Assembly (NCBI GenBank): GCA_029266495.1
Contig: JAQSWS010000002.1
Span: 1 to 64,000 of the forward strand
DNA from: Rariglobus sp.
GTDB taxonomy: Bacteria; Verrucomicrobiota; Verrucomicrobiia; Opitutales; Opitutaceae
Direction of reading: 5' to 3'
DNA: 64,000 nt
Shown here: piece by piece, positions 1-7,922 of the stretch
Numbering within the stretch: position 1 is the stretch's first letter
Layout of the letters: the number at the start of each line of letters is the position of its first letter
The notes under the pieces: generated by a model
Told to the model about the DNA's origin: nothing
What the model saw: only the letters and a program-made list of their open reading frames with translations
Database searches by the model: none
Position numbers and translations under genes: made by a program

Positions 1-771
1 ACCGCACGTGATCGCGTTCTCTCTCGCCCGCTGACTGGCATCGAGAAATACGGTGACCAAAAATCCATCAGCAGCAAAGATGTCGCTCGCCTCCCCGCCC
101 ACCTGACGCTGGATCAACTTTATAAAAGATGGGGCTATGCCCACTTGGGCGATCCTCCGTTCTCTCTCTACTATCATGCAGACGGAGACTTATGGTTTCA
201 CGTAGTCTTTGACCTAGACGACATCCCCACGATCTTTGCTGGAGATTATCATAAAGTAGAGGTTCTGGGCATAACCTTGGCTGGCCGTGGCCGTTACGAA
301 CAGTTTCCAGCCACCGAGGTCTGGACCTCAGAACGGGCCTCACCCGTGACTAAGGTCCGCATGGAAGAGATTCGCGATCTACCCGACGAAATTTACCTCG
401 ATCAAATCCAACGCTGCTGGGGTAACAGTCGCGTGAACGGCGTTGTATCGAAATCTACCTTGGCTATGTTCACAAACAACAGGCGTAATCTATTTCCTCC
501 TGTCGCTTCGGTCTCTTACCGCACCCCCATAGATGGCTATAGCTGGGTCTTTTTTCTAGATTGGACCGCAGCCGTGGAGTCTGTTGCAGGCAAGAACACC
601 CGGGTAAAAGTAGTCAGCATTTATCTATTCGGACCAACCAACAAAGCCCTTTTAGAATGGGGCAGCTATATCAACCCCACAACAGGTGCCCTTTATAGAC
701 CCACCCCAAGAAAAGATCCTTTTATACCTAATGCCGAACCGCAACCAAAGGGATTTCTTGGCTTGGACTAG
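1..771 (+). CDS. hypothetical protein, 5' end missing
   Basis: The frame is open from the first base to the TAG at 769-771, so the gene starts outside the window and at least 256 codons are visible. A TTG at 145 is only an internal codon. The visible protein is rich in aromatic residues, with runs such as YYHADGDLWFHVVFDLDD, and has no membrane segment I can see. I recognise no family. It is the first visible member of the low-GC, one-directional gene run that extends to about 7.3 kb, and it lies 38 bases before the protease gene. Confidence 0.7.
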   Translation, partial: TARDRVLSRPLTGIEKYGDQKSISSKDVARLPAHLTLDQLYKRWGYAHLGDPPFSLYYHADGDLWFHVVFDLDDIPTIFAGDYHKVEVLGITLAGRGRYEQFPATEVWTSERASPVTKVRMEEIRDLPDEIYLDQIQRCWGNSRVNGVVSKSTLAMFTNNRRNLFPPVASVSYRTPIDGYSWVFFLDWTAAVESVAGKNTRVKVVSIYLFGPTNKALLEWGSYINPTTGALYRPTPRKDPFIPNAEPQPKGFLGLD

Positions 772-809
772 ACCGTAACTGCCTCCAACTTAACGAATCT
801 AAAAACAAC

Positions 810-1808
810 GTGATACCCACCGTGCTTAAACAACTGCTCCTCGCGCTACTGATCGCCTGCACAGCATACGCTAACCCGGAAAACGCATGCTTGGTGATGT
901 CAAACGCTGCCGGCACGGGCACAGGCTTCATTGTTAAGCAGAGGGGCGGCTATTACTTGGTCTCAAACCAACACGTCATCAATGGACCCGCACCCCACAA
1001 GTATGAGAAGTCCGATGGCATCGTCTTGAGACCTCTTAAGGGCTGGTTGGCAGGTGACCGTGACATTGTCATATATAGCTTAGACGGGACGCATGCCCAC
1101 TACTTGGAGGTGGAAACGGAGTTTGATGCTGTCGCCCTCGGTGAAGAGGTCATGATCTATGGCAATGCGCTCGGTGAAGGGATGCGGCTTTCAGAGGCTA
1201 AGATTATCCGTAAGACCTCGTCCGAAATAGAGATTTCGGGTGGAATCGTCCCCGGAAATAGCGGAGGTCCGATTATCAGAAAGAAAAACGGGAAGCTGCT
1301 CGCCGTGGCCACCTACGCAACAGTGCACAATACTCAATTTAGAAGCATCTCCGACTACGTTGAGGCGGCAGGGCTGCCAAAGGTCCGATTTTATGGAGTA
1401 AGGATCGACACCATCACCAGCCCCGTTGACTTCGATCTAAAACAATTCCTGCAAGAGGCAGCCCAGCTAGAAGCAGACGCCAAGCAGCTCGATCGAGCAG
1501 CCATCATGCTGATCATGCTCTCGATGAAGCTTGGGGCAGACCTTTCCCCTGAGATAAGCCAATATGTCCGGAGGGCAGAACAATCCCACCATCGCGCCCT
1601 TTCGATGCTTGAACCTTCGGGGCTCTATCCGGGAACCTACAGCCCGGTAGCCGTGAACGCCTTTCGGCGTGCGTCTGATCCACTCTTTTCCATTACAGCC
1701 AAACCCGTCAGCTATATCCACAGAAACAAACAGACCGCCTTGGAAAACGATCAGAAGTTCCTCTGGTCCACTTACGCAAAGCTCCTCCGAAGCGTGCCGG
1801 TGCGGTAG
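810..1808 (+). CDS. secreted trypsin-like serine protease
   Basis: A 332-residue protein with a GTG start and an N-terminal signal peptide (LLLALLIACTAYA, cleavage near residue 21). The catalytic triad of a chymotrypsin-fold protease is readable: His55 in SNQHVIN, Asp106 in FDAVAL and Ser151 in PGNSGGPI. It resembles the protease domain of HtrA-type enzymes, but no PDZ domain follows; the last ~120 residues look helical and are of unknown role. A second GTG at 822 is an alternative start. It is probably periplasmic or secreted. Its stop is followed by the densest cluster of the GTCGAGCC repeats. Confidence 0.85.
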   Translation: MIPTVLKQLLLALLIACTAYANPENACLVMSNAAGTGTGFIVKQRGGYYLVSNQHVINGPAPHKYEKSDGIVLRPLKGWLAGDRDIVIYSLDGTHAHYLEVETEFDAVALGEEVMIYGNALGEGMRLSEAKIIRKTSSEIEISGGIVPGNSGGPIIRKKNGKLLAVATYATVHNTQFRSISDYVEAAGLPKVRFYGVRIDTITSPVDFDLKQFLQEAAQLEADAKQLDRAAIMLIMLSMKLGADLSPEISQYVRRAEQSHHRALSMLEPSGLYPGTYSPVAVNAFRRASDPLFSITAKPVSYIHRNKQTALENDQKFLWSTYAKLLRSVPVR

Positions 1809-1810
1809 CA

Positions 1811-1912
1811 TCGAGCCAAGGGGCAAGACGTCGAGCCAATGGGGTCGGTCGAGCCGATGGGATCGGACCGTTACTTGCTACTTTCGCCCCGTCGAGTCGA
1901 TGGGGTCAGACC
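1811..1912 (+). repeat. cluster of four GTCGAGCC repeats
   Basis: Four directly oriented copies follow the protease stop: 1811-1829 (degenerate), 1830-1848, 1849-1870 and 1891-1912. The consensus is close to GTCGAGCCRATGGGGTCRG followed by RCC. The third copy contains a hairpin, CCGAT-GGG-ATCGG, and the others carry weaker forms of it. The copies lie between coding regions and share the orientation of the genes. Related copies follow several later genes in this run. Confidence 0.85.
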
Positions 1913-1933
1913 TTAAACGGTTAATTGAAACAT

Positions 1934-2239
1934 ATGTCACAACTTCTCATGACTCAATATATCCTACTCATCCACAGTAACACGACAACCGAGGCTTCAA
2001 CTGACGAATGGAATCAGTTTTTCACCGAGGCTCAGGCGAGTGGGCTCTTCAAAGGCGGCAGTGCGATCGGCGACCGGATCATCGTCGGCAATACCCAGTC
2101 CGCCAAACCGTCCGATCACATCGTCGGCTACATGCGGTTCGATGCGGACGATAAACAAAAACTGCTCGCTCTGCTCAACCGCCATCCCGTGGTTGTCCAT
2201 GGCGGCGCTGTAGAATTGTGCGAACTCCCCAAATCCTAA
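1934..2239 (+). CDS. YCII-like small protein
   Basis: About 101 residues from the ATG at 1934; a TTG at 1925 and an ATG at 1949 are other possible starts. The layout fits the YCII/DGPF (YciI-like) ferredoxin-fold family: an opening strand (QYILLIHSN), a central segment on a small GGSAIGDR turn, and a closing strand ending in HGGAVELCELP. Members are small cytoplasmic dimeric proteins whose roles are mostly unknown. It sits 38 bases before the acetyltransferase gene without a repeat between them, so the two may travel together. Confidence 0.6.
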   Translation: MSQLLMTQYILLIHSNTTTEASTDEWNQFFTEAQASGLFKGGSAIGDRIIVGNTQSAKPSDHIVGYMRFDADDKQKLLALLNRHPVVVHGGAVELCELPKS

Positions 2240-2276
2240 AACCCAAATACCTAGGCAGTCCGGAATAACGTATTCA

Positions 2277-2705
2277 ATGCTAAAACTACGGCCCTTTCAG
2301 ACGGAAGACACCTCCACTGTCATCAGCCTATGGCGTCGGTGCGGGCTGGTTCATGTCAATAACGACTCTAACAAGGATATCCTCCGCAAAAGCAAGGTAA
2401 GGCCGGACCTGTTTATTGTAGGCTCATTTGAAGGAGAGATCGTCGCCTCGATAATGATCGGCTACGAGGGACACCGCGGCTGGATCAACTATCTCGCGGT
2501 GAGCCCCGACCACCAAAGAAAAGGTTACGGACGACTTTTAATGGACGAAGCCGAGAGACTGTTACGCAAAGAAGGCTGTCCAAAAATCAACCTGCAGGTC
2601 CGCACAACCAACGCCGCTGTCCTGGCCTTTTATCAGGCGATTGGCTACGGACAGGATGAAGTCGTCAGTCTGGGAAAGAGACTGGAGAACGACAACATTC
2701 CATAA
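2277..2705 (+). CDS. ypeA: GNAT acetyltransferase, YpeA family
   Basis: A 142-residue single-domain GNAT acetyltransferase. It aligns end to end, from memory, with E. coli YpeA: the ISLWRRCGLVHVNND opening, the GYEGHRGWINYLAVSP core and the SLGKRL near the C-terminus are all YpeA hallmarks. The acetyl-CoA pyrophosphate loop is the QRKGYG segment (around residue 83). The substrate is unknown. It is cytoplasmic. GNAT enzymes are frequent cargo of integron-like arrays, which suits the surrounding run of unrelated small genes. Confidence 0.88.
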   Translation: MLKLRPFQTEDTSTVISLWRRCGLVHVNNDSNKDILRKSKVRPDLFIVGSFEGEIVASIMIGYEGHRGWINYLAVSPDHQRKGYGRLLMDEAERLLRKEGCPKINLQVRTTNAAVLAFYQAIGYGQDEVVSLGKRLENDNIP

Positions 2706-2712
2706 TCATGCC

Positions 2713-2756
2713 GTCGAGCCTGCCCCTTAAGCAAGTCGAGCCAATGGGGCCGGGCC
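2713..2756 (+). repeat. two GTCGAGCC repeat copies
   Basis: A partial copy at 2713-2720 and a fuller one at 2735-2756 lie just after the acetyltransferase stop, in the same orientation as the genes. The following ~80 bases to the next start are AT-richer and contain three related short words (catccaacatcctaa, cctaagacccta, catcctagg) that look like decayed direct repeats. Confidence 0.8.
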
Positions 2757-2839
2757 GTAGAGATAGCCACATCCAACATCCTAATTACATCACCTAAGAC
2801 CCTAAAATCCAGCATCCTAGGATTCACTCTGATCAAATA

Positions 2840-3748
2840 ATGAAAGTCATAATCAATCGCGTCTCGGTTATTCAAGCAGGCCTCGTTACCTTTGGCTGCT
2901 ATCTTATCCCGTGCCTCTGCATGAGCCTCTACCTCGTGCACGGCATCCTCACCGAGTCACCTTTTGCACAAGACTTAAAGATCAAGCACGCCATCGTTGG
3001 CCCACTACTGCTTGCCGTGGTGTGTGGAATTGCGACGGCAATCTGCGTGGGTTTATACAACCTTAACGTCAGAATATTCGGCGGATATGAATTGGACGCG
3101 GAACCATCCGACGCCGCCCGTGCAGAGCCAAGCTTTTCCGAGAAATTATCTGCTGCAGAGCGCGATGTCGCCGCCGCCCCACCCGTGGAAAGCGGATTCA
3201 AGATTAGTGCGCTCTATGTCGTGATCATCACCGCGCTCATTGTTGTGGTGCCTTTCGCAGTGATCTCCCGAAAGAATGCACAAAAGGCGGACGCTCTGGT
3301 CTCCAAACATGTCAGCGCACTGCAGGAAGCCGAAAAGACATTGAAAAACACCCAGGCGGCGATGACCGAACTCAATAAAGTTAATCGCGAGCGATATCAC
3401 CAATTCGAGACATCGCAAAAAGATGCCCAGGAAAAATATCAAGGCAGTTTAAAATATGCCCAGAACCATTTCGACCATAAATTAAAGGAGTTTGCCATGC
3501 TGACGCGAGGCATGGAGCACATAGCCGAAATCGACAACACAGGCATGAGCATGATGAGAGGGTTCTCCAACGATAAAACCCGGCTAGCCTTGAAGGAGGC
3601 CATCGCAGAAAACCGCAACAAGTTCTTCCTCTACGTAACAAAGAGCGGATATCTTCATATAGAAGGAAAGATAGACAGCACCGTGGAGCGAAAAATCAGA
3701 GAGGCGTTTGATGCGAACAAGCCGACCAGTGTTCAACCGGTAGAATAA
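2840..3748 (+). CDS. membrane protein with coiled coil
   Basis: A 302-residue protein. Two hydrophobic segments lie near residues 9-32 and 48-70. A Pro/Glu/Ala linker follows, then a third membrane segment near 124-144, then a long charged heptad-rich stretch (about 150-205) likely to form a coiled coil. The C-terminal ~90 residues appear soluble. The first two segments, including the GLYNLNVRIFGG end, resemble small two-helix membrane domains of the DUF3566 kind, but that match is weak. The function is unknown. Confidence 0.7.
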   Translation: MKVIINRVSVIQAGLVTFGCYLIPCLCMSLYLVHGILTESPFAQDLKIKHAIVGPLLLAVVCGIATAICVGLYNLNVRIFGGYELDAEPSDAARAEPSFSEKLSAAERDVAAAPPVESGFKISALYVVIITALIVVVPFAVISRKNAQKADALVSKHVSALQEAEKTLKNTQAAMTELNKVNRERYHQFETSQKDAQEKYQGSLKYAQNHFDHKLKEFAMLTRGMEHIAEIDNTGMSMMRGFSNDKTRLALKEAIAENRNKFFLYVTKSGYLHIEGKIDSTVERKIREAFDANKPTSVQPVE

Positions 3749-3750
3749 CA

Positions 3751-3792
3751 GTCGACCGAGCCAATGGGTCCGTCGAGCCGATAGGTAAGGCC
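3751..3792 (+). repeat. two GTCGAGCC repeat copies
   Basis: Two imperfect copies (about 3755-3770 and 3772-3792) begin within ten bases of the stop codon of the membrane protein gene, same orientation as the other copies. The remaining ~55 bases to the next start are AT-rich with no further structure that I can identify. Confidence 0.8.
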
Positions 3793-3849
3793 ACTAGATT
3801 CTAGTATTCACCACTTCATCATAAAGATCCGCAGCTCCTCCCCATTTCC

Positions 3850-4308
3850 ATGGAATCACTCTCATTGAAGATCAAGGCAGCCAACCAACGGCTGATTGCG
3901 CAGGGCGAACACGATGCAATTGAAGAGTTTTTCTCGCCCGACTATGTCGCCCACCTTACTGACCAAGACTTGGCCGGCGGGCACAAGCTGGTGCGCTCCC
4001 TCTTGGATCTCTATCAGCGTGCATTTCCACTGCCAAAGGTGCAGGTGGAGATTCTCATTGAGGGGACGGACCGCATTTCCTGGCAACGGACGCTCCGTGC
4101 AAAGCACCAAGGTGCATTCAAAGGCTTTCCCGCTTCAGGTCACGAGATCGTGTGGCGCGACGTCGTCACCAGCAGATTCCACGATGGAGTGATAGTAGAA
4201 GAATGGGTGATCTCAGATCTCGCTGAGAGGCTTTTGCTATCCAGAAAAAGCCCTAGGCCATTCGAGCCGGGGAGTCAGGCCCGTCGAGCCGATGGGTCAG
4301 TCCGCTAG
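3850..4308 (+). CDS. SnoaL-like ester cyclase family protein
   Basis: A 152-residue protein of the SnoaL-like polyketide cyclase / ester cyclase family (NTF2-like fold). Typical features are EEFFSPDYVAH, the GHKLVRSLLDLYQRAFP helix, and KGFPASGHEIVWRDVVTSRFHDGVIVEEW. Many such proteins have no known substrate. The natural fold seems to end near residue 135; the last ~17 residues are encoded by two GTCGAGCC repeat copies that run through the reading frame, so the original stop was probably lost or the repeat inserted into the 3' end. Confidence 0.8.
   Translation: MESLSLKIKAANQRLIAQGEHDAIEEFFSPDYVAHLTDQDLAGGHKLVRSLLDLYQRAFPLPKVQVEILIEGTDRISWQRTLRAKHQGAFKGFPASGHEIVWRDVVTSRFHDGVIVEEWVISDLAERLLLSRKSPRPFEPGSQARRADGSVR
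4261..4303 (+). repeat. two GTCGAGCC repeat copies inside a gene end
   Basis: Copies at 4261-4281 and 4283-4303 overlap the 3' end of the SnoaL-like gene and supply its last codons. This is the one place in the run where the repeat is coding. Confidence 0.8.
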
Positions 4309-4339
4309 TTGTTAGTTTTTAATCATAATTTCGCGATCC

Positions 4340-4852
4340 ATGAAAAGAATACTCGGAATACTCCTACTCTGCTTAGGCACATTAAGCACACGCGCCGAAG
4401 ATATCATCCAAAGCAGTGGAGAATGGATCCCTCCCAAAAACGCGTATGGTCAATTTCGATTGGTCCCCAGCAAGCAGATCCCCCACGTCACAAAGGAAAC
4501 CGAATGGAACGGGCCGTGGTCGCCCTATCCTCGGTTCTTACTTCAGGTCGGATCCTCGCATGGCCACCAGACCATCCCCAATGAATTTCACTACGTTGAC
4601 CCTAAAATCACTCTGCAAGGAGCGATCGCGACAAGTAAGGAAACCCACTCGACCACCGTTAAACTTTTCGACCGCCGATCCAGTCCCGCAGACATCAAGA
4701 CCACCTTCCACTCTGCGCCAGCCATCCTGACCTTCAACCAAGAGTATCTGGCGGCCACGATTTCCGGGGATAACGCACTGACATCGTGGGAACTCTTCGT
4801 GCGGTTCACGGAAGAGAAACCTCCTTATGTTAAGGACCAAACTAAAAAATGA
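4340..4852 (+). CDS. secreted hypothetical protein
   Basis: A 170-residue protein with a clear signal peptide (KRILGILLLCLGTLSTRA, cleavage near residue 19). The mature part is beta-rich in appearance, with a central PYPRFLLQVGSSHGHQ segment, and I recognise no family. Its TGA overlaps the ATG of the next gene by the four bases ATGA, so the two are likely translated together and may form a functional pair (a secreted protein and a small membrane protein). Confidence 0.65.
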   Translation: MKRILGILLLCLGTLSTRAEDIIQSSGEWIPPKNAYGQFRLVPSKQIPHVTKETEWNGPWSPYPRFLLQVGSSHGHQTIPNEFHYVDPKITLQGAIATSKETHSTTVKLFDRRSSPADIKTTFHSAPAILTFNQEYLAATISGDNALTSWELFVRFTEEKPPYVKDQTKK

Positions 4853-5238
4853 ACTCACTCTCCAAAGAGGAAAAATGGCTCATCGAGCGGGAATTCATTG
4901 CCAAAGAAGCCCAGAAGGAGAAAACCCGGAAATTTCGACAGCGCGTTGCTATCGTCGGAATTGTGGCGGGAGTCGCAGCTGCATCCCTAAGCATTTTAGT
5001 CGGTGGATTTTTTATGCCGCTTATTCCAAAGATAATTTGGGTCATCTGCATAACTACATATCTAGGCGCAGACTCGCTACTCCCCTCTCTTTCTAAAGAT
5101 ATAAATTTCTACGCGCACATGAACCCGTGGAAGCAATCATTGGAATCATTATCCGACCCCAGGGACCTACCATTCGCCATCTCCCTCTTGGGATGCTACC
5201 ACTTAATTCGAGTTTTATTATCACTTGTCCTCTTTTAG
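4849..5238 (+). CDS. small membrane protein
   Basis: A 129-residue protein. A charged N-terminal segment (EEKWLIEREFIAKEAQKEK) precedes two close hydrophobic segments near residues 27-47 and 49-66, and a third lies at the very C-terminus. It starts at the ATGA overlap with the secreted protein gene. No family recognised. An immunity or partner role for the upstream product is possible but not shown. Confidence 0.6.
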   Translation: MNSLSKEEKWLIEREFIAKEAQKEKTRKFRQRVAIVGIVAGVAAASLSILVGGFFMPLIPKIIWVICITTYLGADSLLPSLSKDINFYAHMNPWKQSLESLSDPRDLPFAISLLGCYHLIRVLLSLVLF

Positions 5239-5285
5239 TCGAACTATGACCGAGCGCCCCCACCTTAAATGTTTGGGAAAACTAA

Positions 5286-5849
5286 ATGAACATCAATAAT
5301 AGCTACATATCACTCGATTGGAATAAGCTGAGTGACACTCCAGTCGGGAATGACGACGAAATAGCCGGCTTTTTCTTCTCCGCAATAGACGAAGAACTGC
5401 CATGGCTTATTCCCGTTCCGTTCGGAAACGAAATTGATCATTACTACTTCCAGAGCTGGAACGGCCTTATGGAGTTTAATGATTGGTTTAGAGACCAGAG
5501 AAGGGAGATGAACAAAGAGGTTATCGACCCACTTGCTGCACTTTTCATGGATTTCGGCCTATTGCATGAGGACACCACCTTCACCCCCAACCCCATCAAG
5601 AAAGGGATTACGTTTACAAGCGGCTGGCTAATCGGGGCGATTCCCCCTCCCGAAGTGAAGGCACTGCTGGCTCGTGCTGAATCCCTTGATCTCGATTCAA
5701 TCCAATCTGAATTTCATCTAGCGATCCAAAGGATGCCCTGCGACATGGTTCCGAATAAAGAGATGATCCAACATTGGATTTTATCTCTGATAACCGGACT
5801 CCGATCTACAATCAGTGCTGACCGCGGCATTATCATTGGCGCCGCATGA
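5286..5849 (+). CDS. hypothetical cytoplasmic protein
   Basis: A 187-residue acidic protein without signal peptide or membrane segment. It has a Trp-rich N-terminal half (ELPWLIPVPFG, FQSWNGLMEFNDWFRDQ) and a helical C-terminal half. I recognise no family. It has its own start with a 47-base gap upstream, and a repeat copy follows its stop. Confidence 0.6.
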   Translation: MNINNSYISLDWNKLSDTPVGNDDEIAGFFFSAIDEELPWLIPVPFGNEIDHYYFQSWNGLMEFNDWFRDQRREMNKEVIDPLAALFMDFGLLHEDTTFTPNPIKKGITFTSGWLIGAIPPPEVKALLARAESLDLDSIQSEFHLAIQRMPCDMVPNKEMIQHWILSLITGLRSTISADRGIIIGAA

Positions 5850-5860
5850 AAGAGCCGCCG

Positions 5861-5880
5861 CCGAGCCAATGGAGTTAGGA
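5861..5880 (+). repeat. GTCGAGCC repeat, single degenerate copy
   Basis: A single copy (core CCGAGCCAATGGAGTTAGG) lies 12 bases after a stop codon, again co-oriented with the genes. An even weaker relative may exist near 6461 after the next gene. Confidence 0.65.
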
Positions 5881-5931
5881 CGCCAGATGCTACTCCTCAA
5901 CCACGACAGCCTTTTTCTTTAATTACAAATA

Positions 5932-6450
5932 ATGGAAACCATACACTTTACCGACTCCCCGACTCTTGAAGGATTTTATACGCTAAACACGCATGTGCTA
6001 CAGCCTAAGACCCGGTTACTACGCGTTATCGGCGGCCTACTTGTCCTCACGTTTTTGCTATTCCCATTGATGACACGGTCTCAGCCCCAGCCGCCCACTC
6101 TCTTTCAAGCATATACATCCCAGCTGGGATTACTGATCCTACCCGGCATTTTAATCTGCCTCCATATCCTGACTCGATATACGATAAAGAAGCGGTGGAA
6201 TGCCGCCAAGGAGCTAAGAGAAAAGCGGTCATATTCCATTAATGAACACGGCATTCAAGTAACCGCCTCTTCATTCAACGGATTCTTGGAATGGAGCCTT
6301 CTCAATCACGCTGAAGTAAACAAAGGTTATTTTTTTCTACGCACAGCCCAAAATCTATTTTATCATTTTCCAGTATCAGCAGTGCCAGATAAACAAAATT
6401 TCATGGAGTTGATCCGCACCAAGATAACGAACACAAAGAATTTCAAATAA
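5932..6450 (+). CDS. YcxB-like membrane protein
   Basis: A 172-residue protein. Two membrane segments (near residues 28-46 and 59-81) are followed by a cytosolic domain that fits the YcxB-like C-terminal pattern: YSINEHGIQVTASSFNG, then a Trp (FLEWSLL), then YFFLRTAQNLFYHFPVSAVPD. YcxB-like proteins are small and mostly uncharacterised. The gene lies near the 3' end of the low-GC run. Confidence 0.65.
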   Translation: METIHFTDSPTLEGFYTLNTHVLQPKTRLLRVIGGLLVLTFLLFPLMTRSQPQPPTLFQAYTSQLGLLILPGILICLHILTRYTIKKRWNAAKELREKRSYSINEHGIQVTASSFNGFLEWSLLNHAEVNKGYFFLRTAQNLFYHFPVSAVPDKQNFMELIRTKITNTKNFK

Positions 6451-6557
6451 TAATGCCCGGGTCGATCTGATGAGTAGATTAGTCAATTTGAACCTCCCGA
6501 ATCTACTCAAAGATCAAGTCGGTTTGAGCGCCTGGTCAGGGAATCTCACACAGCCGA

Positions 6558-7289
6558 ATGGAAAAAGAAAAAGTCACCGCAATCTTTGATCAGCAGGCAT
6601 CATCTTATGATCAGAAATGGGGCAAACTGGCGCCGATCAGCAGCGCCCTGCATTTGCTCACGAGTGCGGTGCTAGCGGAACTTCCCTCGTCAGCTCGCAT
6701 TCTTTGCGTCGGAGCAGGCACGGGCACTGAAATCCTCTTTCTGGCCAAGAAATTTCCCGGCTGGCAATTCACCGCAGTGGAACCGTCCGTTGCAATGATG
6801 GAGGTTTTCCGGCGCCGGGCGGAAGAACAGGGGATTTCGTCACAATGCGTCTTTCATTCCGGATATCTCGACTCTTTTCCACCCGGGGAGCCCTTCGATG
6901 CCGCCACGGCCCTTCTGGTCTCCCAGTTCATCCAGGAGCGAACTATTCGGTCGGAGTTCTTTCAAGGCATTGCCGAACGCCTTCGTCCCGAGGGCATTAT
7001 CATCAGTGCCGACCTGGCTGGCGACTTGTCCGTGGCGACGGGTTCCCCGAGCCTCCTTGACCTTTGGTTTCAGGTAATGAAGGACAGCGGCACCCTTCCT
7101 TCACCGGAAGCGATCGAGAAGATGCGCGAAGCCTACACTCGCGATGTTGCGGTTCTTCCACCCCGCGATACCCGCGACATTATCAGGCAGGGAGGCTTTG
7201 CTTCCCCGGTGCTCTTCTTCCAAGCCGGAATGATCCACGCTTGGTATGCAAAGCGATCACCCACTCAACATCCTGAACGCCATTATTAG
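6558..7289 (+). CDS. class I SAM-dependent methyltransferase
   Basis: A 243-residue protein with the Rossmann-type SAM site: motif I is ILCVGAGTGTEILFLAKK (near residues 48-65) and the acidic ribose-binding residue is in FTAVEPS. A helical cap (KWGKLAPISSALHLL) precedes it. The substrate is unknown. It is the last gene of the low-GC run; the 107 bases upstream contain no clear copy of the repeat, only a hairpin-like AGTAGATT...AATCTACT pair. Confidence 0.85.
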   Translation: MEKEKVTAIFDQQASSYDQKWGKLAPISSALHLLTSAVLAELPSSARILCVGAGTGTEILFLAKKFPGWQFTAVEPSVAMMEVFRRRAEEQGISSQCVFHSGYLDSFPPGEPFDAATALLVSQFIQERTIRSEFFQGIAERLRPEGIIISADLAGDLSVATGSPSLLDLWFQVMKDSGTLPSPEAIEKMREAYTRDVAVLPPRDTRDIIRQGGFASPVLFFQAGMIHAWYAKRSPTQHPERHY

Positions 7290-7340
7290 CCCACGACCCG
7301 CTCCTGCAGACCGCAAAGATCTTGGACACAATTCCGCCTA

Positions 7341-7460
7341 ATGAAGTCATTCTTCCCAATCCTGTTAGTCATCGTCTTTGCAGCACGAGCCCTCGGGCAT
7401 TGCGGCACAACTTTCCACCTGACCAAGTTCATGGCGGACATGTCGCACGGAGCCGGCTGA
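7341..7460 (+). CDS. possible 39-residue secreted peptide
   Basis: A short ORF from the ATG at 7341 to the TGA at 7458. It encodes a signal-peptide-like start (KSFFPILLVIVFAARALG) followed by only ~20 residues containing one Cys and three His. It could be a small secreted peptide or the 5' stub of a longer gene cut off at the junction where the GC content rises. There is no homology that I can name. Confidence 0.3.
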   Translation: MKSFFPILLVIVFAARALGHCGTTFHLTKFMADMSHGAG

Positions 7461-7516
7461 AAAGCTGACAGCGCCACGGCGGGAGGGGTGGCGCGGTCAG
7501 GATCAGGCAGAGTCGG

Positions 7517-7753
7517 TCACTTTAAATCGGAGAGGGCCGCGCCGAAGTTGAGATGGATCACATGGCCGTCGATCACGAGCGCGGGCACTGAGCGCACGCG
7601 GGCCGCCTCGGCTTCGGCGATCCGGTTTTTGGCGGAACCGAGATCAACGACTTCGAGATCGACCTTGGTGGCGTCGAGATAGCGGGTGACCGCGGTCTCG
7701 GCGTCGACGCAGACGGGACAACCGGCGTGGTAGAATTTGGCGATGGCTTTCAT
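7517..7753 (-). CDS. thioredoxin-fold redox protein (CPVC)
   Basis: A 78-residue minimal thioredoxin/glutaredoxin-like protein. The start MKAIAKFYHAGCPVC (ATG complement at 7751-7753) puts the CxxC redox motif at residues 12-15, where thioredoxin-fold proteins carry it, and the cis-Pro is in VRSVPALVID. A longer upstream-extended frame exists but the extension has no sense. It is divergent from an HxlR-type regulator gene 170 bases away, a common arrangement for redox-controlled genes. Confidence 0.8.
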   Translation of the reverse strand: MKAIAKFYHAGCPVCVDAETAVTRYLDATKVDLEVVDLGSAKNRIAEAEAARVRSVPALVIDGHVIHLNFGAALSDLK

Positions 7754-7922
7754 GATGGTGGTTCTTTCTTGGATCAGGGTTACGATTCTCGCGGTCCGCT
7801 GGGCGAACCGACGGACAGAGCATAACCGAACTCCGCACAAGCGGGCAGAGGGCATGAAATAGGCACCGGGCACCGTTTTGTGCCTGCTGGACGCGCAGCC
7901 TCGACGCGCTAGCCTGTGCCGG

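Noticed and set aside
1-7300. Classical integron array with attC sites
   Set aside because: No paired RYYYAAC/GTTRRRY cores with the right spacing were found between genes; I report the run as cassette-like only.
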